Shown piece after piece: positions 32,073-34,503 of a DNA stretch of 34,503 nucleotides. Each line of letters opens with the position of its first letter. Positions within the stretch are counted from its first letter, which is position 1. The notes beneath the pieces were generated by a model. That model searched no databases, was not told the DNA's origin, and saw only the letters and a list, made by a program, of their open reading frames with translations. Source of the DNA: Oscillospiraceae bacterium (GTDB lineage Bacteria > Bacillota > Clostridia > Oscillospirales > Oscillospiraceae). Location: NCBI GenBank assembly GCA_017522015.1, contig JAFXAW010000020.1:1-34503 (forward strand), written 5' to 3'. The position numbers and the translations under genes were made by a program.

Positions 32073-32540
32073 TCACAGCTCCTTTTTTACCAAAACATAT
32101 TCGTCGGTTCGCAGCACTTCCGCAAACCCGCATTTCAGGAACAACGCAACGGAAGGGTTGTCGATGGCGATGTCGTCATAGAGCGCCTTTATGCCATTCG
32201 CCTTTGCGCTTTCGCACAAAAGCATTAGCCCCTTGCGGCCGTATCCCTTTCCGCGGTGCGGAGCATAGACAATCACATCCGCAATGTGAATCTGCCTTTC
32301 TCCGTCGAAACGATACGCCACCTCTCCCACAAACGTGTCATCCTCCATGAGGTATCTGTAAAAGCGCTCGCCCTTGTGGTTTGTGATCCATCTGTCATGC
32401 CAATCCGCCCAGCGTTCTCTGGGGAATGGGATTCTGCCGCCGTGGGCGTGGTTGTAGGACATCGTCTGCGCATCGCCCACCATTTTTTCCTTAAACCATA
32501 AGTCCTCAACACGGGGCGCATACAATGCAAGCATTTCCAT
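32073..32540 (-). CDS. GNAT-family N-acetyltransferase
   Basis: A 155-residue acetyl-CoA-dependent acetyltransferase. The segment IVYAPHRGKGYGRKGLMLLCE contains the acetyl-CoA-binding R-G-x-G-x-G/R loop, and NPSVALFLKCGFAEVLRTDE is the conserved end of the fold. The start includes VEDLWFKEKMVGDAQTMSYNHAHGG. The frame runs open far upstream, but a promoter at 32572-32600 would start transcription only about 30 nt before ATG 32540, so I start there; ATG 32534, with AAGG eight bases before it, is equally possible. The acceptor substrate is unknown. No terminator was found after it. Confidence 0.85.
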   Translation of the reverse strand: MEMLALYAPRVEDLWFKEKMVGDAQTMSYNHAHGGRIPFPRERWADWHDRWITNHKGERFYRYLMEDDTFVGEVAYRFDGERQIHIADVIVYAPHRGKGYGRKGLMLLCESAKANGIKALYDDIAIDNPSVALFLKCGFAEVLRTDEYVLVKKEL

Positions 32541-32571
32541 CACCTTCGTCAAATCCGGGTTTGTTGAACCC

Positions 32572-32600
32572 AGTATACGCCAAAGCCGTAAGCTGTGCAA
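32572..32600 (-). promoter_or_regulatory. Sigma-A-like promoter of the GNAT gene
   Basis: On the minus strand TTGCAC (32600-32595), 17 bp, TATACT (32577-32572). The leader opens with a GGGTT-CAACA-AACCC hairpin. Confidence 0.65.
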
Positions 32601-32667
32601 GGAGACAAAAACTTGGCAGACGGCACAAAATCCGAATTTGCGGCTGTTCGTCTCGCATGGGGTGAGC

Positions 32668-32695
32668 GCGAGAGGGGAGGGTATGCCCCTCTCGC
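32668..32695. other. 10-bp hairpin upstream of the GNAT promoter
   Basis: GCGAGAGGGG pairs perfectly with CCCCTCTCGC around an 8-nt loop. There is no T-run. Its role is unknown. Confidence 0.35.
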
Positions 32696-32730
32696 CAAAT
32701 CCAATCTTCCGCGGCACGCACCGCGCCACC

Positions 32731-32773
32731 AAAAAGAAGAGGACACATCTTCCGATGTGTCCTCTTCTTTTTT
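32731..32773. terminator. 19-bp terminator hairpin, module 1
   Basis: A perfect 19-bp stem (32731-32749 with 32754-32772, TTCC loop), ending in A-runs and T-runs on both sides so it can work in either direction. On the minus strand it follows the small membrane protein gene and the conserved tail. Its geometry is the same as the hairpin at 33579-33620 but the stem sequence differs. Confidence 0.88.
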
Positions 32774-32824
32774 GCGAAAGACTACCTAAACGGAGCAGAA
32801 TTGAGGGAAGAAAGCCCAAAAGTA
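32774..32824 (-). repeat. Conserved 3' tail, copy 1
   Basis: The plus-strand sequence runs GCGAAAGA...AAACGG...GAGGG...CCAAAAGTA and aligns by eye with 33623-33674 at roughly 37 of 52 positions. It lies between the stop of the small membrane protein gene (four bases away) and the terminator hairpin. Confidence 0.65.
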
Positions 32825-32828
32825 CACC

Positions 32829-33311
32829 TTAACTTTTGTGCCAAGTCTTAATCTTTTTAATATTTGTCGTACTTAAACACCAAATAATATAGCGTTTGTT
32901 ATCAACTGTCGTTATGGTTACCTTGTTCGATGAACCGACTCTGCCCGTTTCAAGTTTATGCTGAATAGATTGGATGTGATTTTTATATATTGCACAGCTT
33001 CCAGCCCAGATCAACCAATTCTTGCTCAAATACAAGGTTGTTTCGAGGTGGTCTGCATCGGTATCGGAGAATACCGTATCATATAACAATTCTTGTTGCC
33101 AGATCATTTTCCGAAAGCGAATAATTGGCAGGAAACTAATCAAAACACAAATAAACGCAATAGGAAAGGGCGTAAACGCAACAATTAAATCGTAAGATAA
33201 CACGTCATAAATTAAACTAACGATAAGCAGAGGTATAAAAACAATCGTCGCACAAATTAAAGCAAGTATGATATTTCTTTTTAGGTATATTTTTGTGTAT
33301 TTTTCGATCAC
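32829..33311 (-). CDS. Small membrane protein with a C-terminal beta-rich domain, unknown function
   Basis: A 160-residue protein in an AT-rich context unlike the rest of the window. Two membrane helices (about 13-35, ILALICATIVFIPLLIVSLIY, and 44-64) form a hairpin. A cytoplasmic part follows: LYLSKNWLIWAGSCAIYKNHIQSIQ, then VTITTVDNKRYIIWCL, a pattern that could fit a YcxB/PH-like domain. I do not recognise a family with certainty. The start is GTG 33311, preceded by GGGGTGAT; the ATG just upstream meets a stop. A promoter overlapping the edge of hairpin array A lies upstream and the conserved tail with terminator directly downstream. AT content suggests transfer. Confidence 0.68.
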   Translation of the reverse strand: MIEKYTKIYLKRNIILALICATIVFIPLLIVSLIYDVLSYDLIVAFTPFPIAFICVLISFLPIIRFRKMIWQQELLYDTVFSDTDADHLETTLYLSKNWLIWAGSCAIYKNHIQSIQHKLETGRVGSSNKVTITTVDNKRYIIWCLSTTNIKKIKTWHKS

Positions 33312-33330
33312 AGCATCACCCCGTTACCTT

Positions 33331-33359
33331 ATTATATCATCGTTTGTTGCACTTTTCAA
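33331..33359 (-). promoter_or_regulatory. Sigma-A promoter of the small membrane protein gene, overlapping array A
   Basis: On the minus strand TTGAAA (33359-33354), 17 bp, consensus TATAAT (33336-33331), with an extended -10 TG. The -35 hexamer is part of the terminal inverted repeat of array A. Confidence 0.8.
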
Positions 33360-33583
33360 TGATATATCGCTATCGCGATATGATATACGGCGTTGCCGTA
33401 TGATATATTTGCTTGGCAAATATGATATAATATCCGTTCCATTCATATGCCGTAGGCATATATCATCGCGCAAAGTGCGATATCATATCGAAGATATATC
33501 ACCCGTTGCGGCCCATTCCCCATAAACCTTGCAAGCTCGGTTTTCGGGGACCCCCAATGGGCAGGAACGGATATCATTGAAAA
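33353..33583. repeat. Hairpin array A: element with 13-bp terminal inverted repeats
   Basis: The ends are a perfect 13-bp inverted repeat, TTTTCAATGATAT (33353-33365) and ATATCATTGAAAA (33571-33583). Inside are hairpins H1 (33364-33381), H2 (33385-33401), H3 (33405-33423), H4 (33445-33461), H5 (33465-33481) and H6 (33485-33497). Each has a different 5-8 bp stem and a 3-4 nt loop, and centres are 18-21 bp apart within each half. The linker is ATGATAT among H1-H3 and its complement ATATCAT among H4-H6. Nested stems follow: ATATCCGTTCC (33430-33440) with GGAACGGATAT (33564-33574), GCCCATT with AATGGGC (33511/33556), and CCCC-AAACC with GGTTT-GGGG (33518-33549). No open reading frame is present. 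I do not know a name for it. Confidence 0.82.
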
Positions 33584-33620
33584 AAGTCACCTTTGTCAGT
33601 AGACAAAGGTGACTTTTTTC
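33579..33620. terminator. 19-bp terminator hairpin, module 2
   Basis: A perfect 19-bp stem (33579-33597 with 33602-33620, AGTA loop), flanked by A- and T-runs, following the YdeI-like gene on the minus strand. Its left arm overlaps the right terminal repeat of array A. Confidence 0.88.
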
Positions 33621-33622
33621 AT

Positions 33623-33674
33623 GCGAAAGAGCGACCAAACGGTGTATAAGTGGGGGTAAAAACGACCAAAAGTA
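33623..33674 (-). repeat. Conserved 3' tail, copy 2
   Basis: This is homologous to 32774-32824 (shared blocks GCGAAAGA, AAACGG, GGG, CCAAAAGTA). It lies between the YdeI-like gene and its terminator hairpin, separated from the stop codon by 38 bp that contain the palindrome GCAGCGCTGC. Confidence 0.65.
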
Positions 33675-33712
33675 TTGTGGCAGCGCTGCTCGACAAATTG
33701 GATTTTGACATC

Positions 33713-34273
33713 TTAACCATAATACTTGTCTATTCCGCCAAAACCGACAATCAACTTTCCATCACGAGTCTTTTTAATAAAACTTTCAAGGCGTTTTTTG
33801 AACTCGTCGGGGCGTTTTCTCGCCGCATCAATGTAAGCAATACGAATGCGTTTGTATGGCTCGGATAATTTCTCATAATTTTCCCACGCAATAATGTCTT
33901 CTTTTATAGCATCAATGATATCATTAGGAAAAATATACGGAGTACGAATCAAAGGCAATACACTATCTCTTATGCTTGGATGAAGCATCCCCTGTCTTTC
34001 AAGCCAAATCAGTCTTTCTATATTCGGGCGTGAATACGGACTATCTTTCTTTCTCGGTGTAAATCGCTGTGCACGATGCGTAGGGTCAATGTGTTTTATG
34101 GTACTATCAATCCAACCAAAGCATAGAGCCTCTTCTACTGCATCATTATAGGAAAGCGCTTTATCACCTGATTCCTTCATTGGAAATACAAACCATATTT
34201 CACTCTCCGTTTCAAAGTGTTTAGCAAGCCACTTTCGCCATATATCTCGTTCACTTGTATAAAATATCTTCAT
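33713..34273 (-). CDS. YdeI/OmdA-family protein
   Basis: A 186-residue protein of the YdeI/OmpD-associated (OmdA) type. The segments ESEIWFVFPMKESG, LSYNDAVEEALCFGWIDS, QRFTPRKKDSPYSRPNIERLIWLERQG and, near the end, ARKRPDEFKKRLESFIKKTRDGK follow the family order (substrate-like A-L-C-F-G-W-I-D box, R-F-x-P-R-K-x-x-S, and the C-terminal helical pair). Some members are annotated as bacteriocin-protection proteins, but the biochemical role is not established. The ATG at 34273 follows AAGGA. The gene is AT-rich, has its promoter at the edge of array B, and ends in the conserved tail and terminator. Confidence 0.8.
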   Translation of the reverse strand: MKIFYTSERDIWRKWLAKHFETESEIWFVFPMKESGDKALSYNDAVEEALCFGWIDSTIKHIDPTHRAQRFTPRKKDSPYSRPNIERLIWLERQGMLHPSIRDSVLPLIRTPYIFPNDIIDAIKEDIIAWENYEKLSEPYKRIRIAYIDAARKRPDEFKKRLESFIKKTRDGKLIVGFGGIDKYYG

Positions 34274-34308
34274 TCTTTTATCCTTACAAATTCTTATTTA
34301 CCGAATTG

Positions 34309-34337
34309 ATAATATTACTTTTCAGCAATCAAATCAA
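34309..34337 (-). promoter_or_regulatory. Promoter of the YdeI-like gene, overlapping array B
   Basis: On the minus strand TTGATT (34337-34332), 17 bp, TATTAT (34314-34309). The -35 overlaps the first hairpin arm of array B. Confidence 0.55.
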
Positions 34338-34493
34338 GGCGAAGCCTTGTATATCATCAACACGCAGTGTTGCATCTCATCAAGCCGCAGGAGGGTTTAT
34401 GCACGGCTATGCCGTGATGATATACCATCGCAAAGCGATGGATGATATACAGCCCCGTTGGGGCTGATGATATGCCAAGCCTGCGGCTTGGAT
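34317..34493. repeat. Hairpin array B
   Basis: Hairpins with unrelated stems and 3-nt loops: CAAGGC-gaa (34335-34349), CAACAC-gca (34358-34372), a decayed unit near 34381-34397, CACGGC-tat (34402-34416), CCATCGC-aaa (34425-34441), CAGCCCC-gtt (34450-34466) and CCAAGCC-tgc (34475-34491), each followed by its exact complement except the decayed one. Linkers are ATATCAT-like in the left part and ATGATAT in the right part. Steps are 21-25 bp. The left edge ACTTTTCA matches that of array A. It may extend past the window. Confidence 0.82.
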
Positions 34494-34503
34494 AAAAAAA
34501 GAA

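Noticed and set aside
33353-34493. CRISPR array
   Set aside because: The constant unit is only 7 nt, the variable units are palindromic and of changing length, and no cas gene is present.

Overview
The window looks like a chromosomal segment of a GC-rich, endospore-forming Clostridia, most likely Oscillospiraceae (Oscillibacter/Flavonifractor-like). This is an inference from family content: spoIIIAA/spoIIIAB, a spo0A preceded by a 0A box, a SleB-type hydrolase, an archaeal-type prolyl-tRNA synthetase, and a HAAS/DUF4097 membrane gene pair. Most of the window is strongly GC-rich. The last ~1.7 kb (about 32,830 to the right edge) is visibly AT-rich and looks acquired.

Layout, left to right. 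(1) 1-4156, sporulation block: spoIIIAB (cut by the left edge) and spoIIIAA on the minus strand, a MarR regulator, a SleB-like cell-wall hydrolase on minus, and spo0A on plus. (2) 4463-9890: a Dpp/Opp-type peptide (or nickel) ABC importer operon with a lipoprotein binding protein, two permeases and two ATPases. (3) 10153-12794: two overlapping CNNM/CBS-pair/CorC_HlyC membrane proteins, converging on proS (minus). (4) 15010-18104: a small carboxypeptidase-regulatory-like protein, a HAAS-like protein with a long Glu-rich linker, a DUF4097 protein and a small membrane protein. (5) 18290-20855, minus: a MATE transporter and a bicupin. (6) 21252-26485, minus: a complete branched-chain amino acid (Liv) ABC importer with its binding protein promoter-proximal. 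(7) 26655-32540: an SH3-like lipoprotein, RidA, a secreted Cys-rich repeat protein with its upstream neighbour, an alpha/beta hydrolase and a GNAT acetyltransferase. (8) 32731-34503: the AT-rich tail.

Intergenic regions are unusually rich in readable signals. Many sigma-A-like promoters with 16-18 bp spacers and perfect-stem terminators could be placed. Three unrelated minisatellite-like tandem repeats (31-42 bp units) sit between genes. Both importer operons carry a strong hairpin without a T-tract just after the binding-protein gene.

The most unusual structure is the right end. Two AT-rich minus-strand genes (a small membrane protein and a YdeI/OmdA-family protein) are organised as repeated modules. 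In transcription order each has (a) an array of short hairpins with different but perfectly self-complementary stems, 3-4 nt loops and a constant 7-nt linker (ATGATAT or its complement), (b) a promoter whose -35 lies in the array edge, (c) the gene, (d) a conserved ~52-nt 3' tail, and (e) a terminator hairpin of identical architecture (19-bp stem, 4-nt loop) but unrelated sequence. One array is bounded by perfect 13-bp terminal inverted repeats and contains further nested stems. I do not recognise this as a named element.
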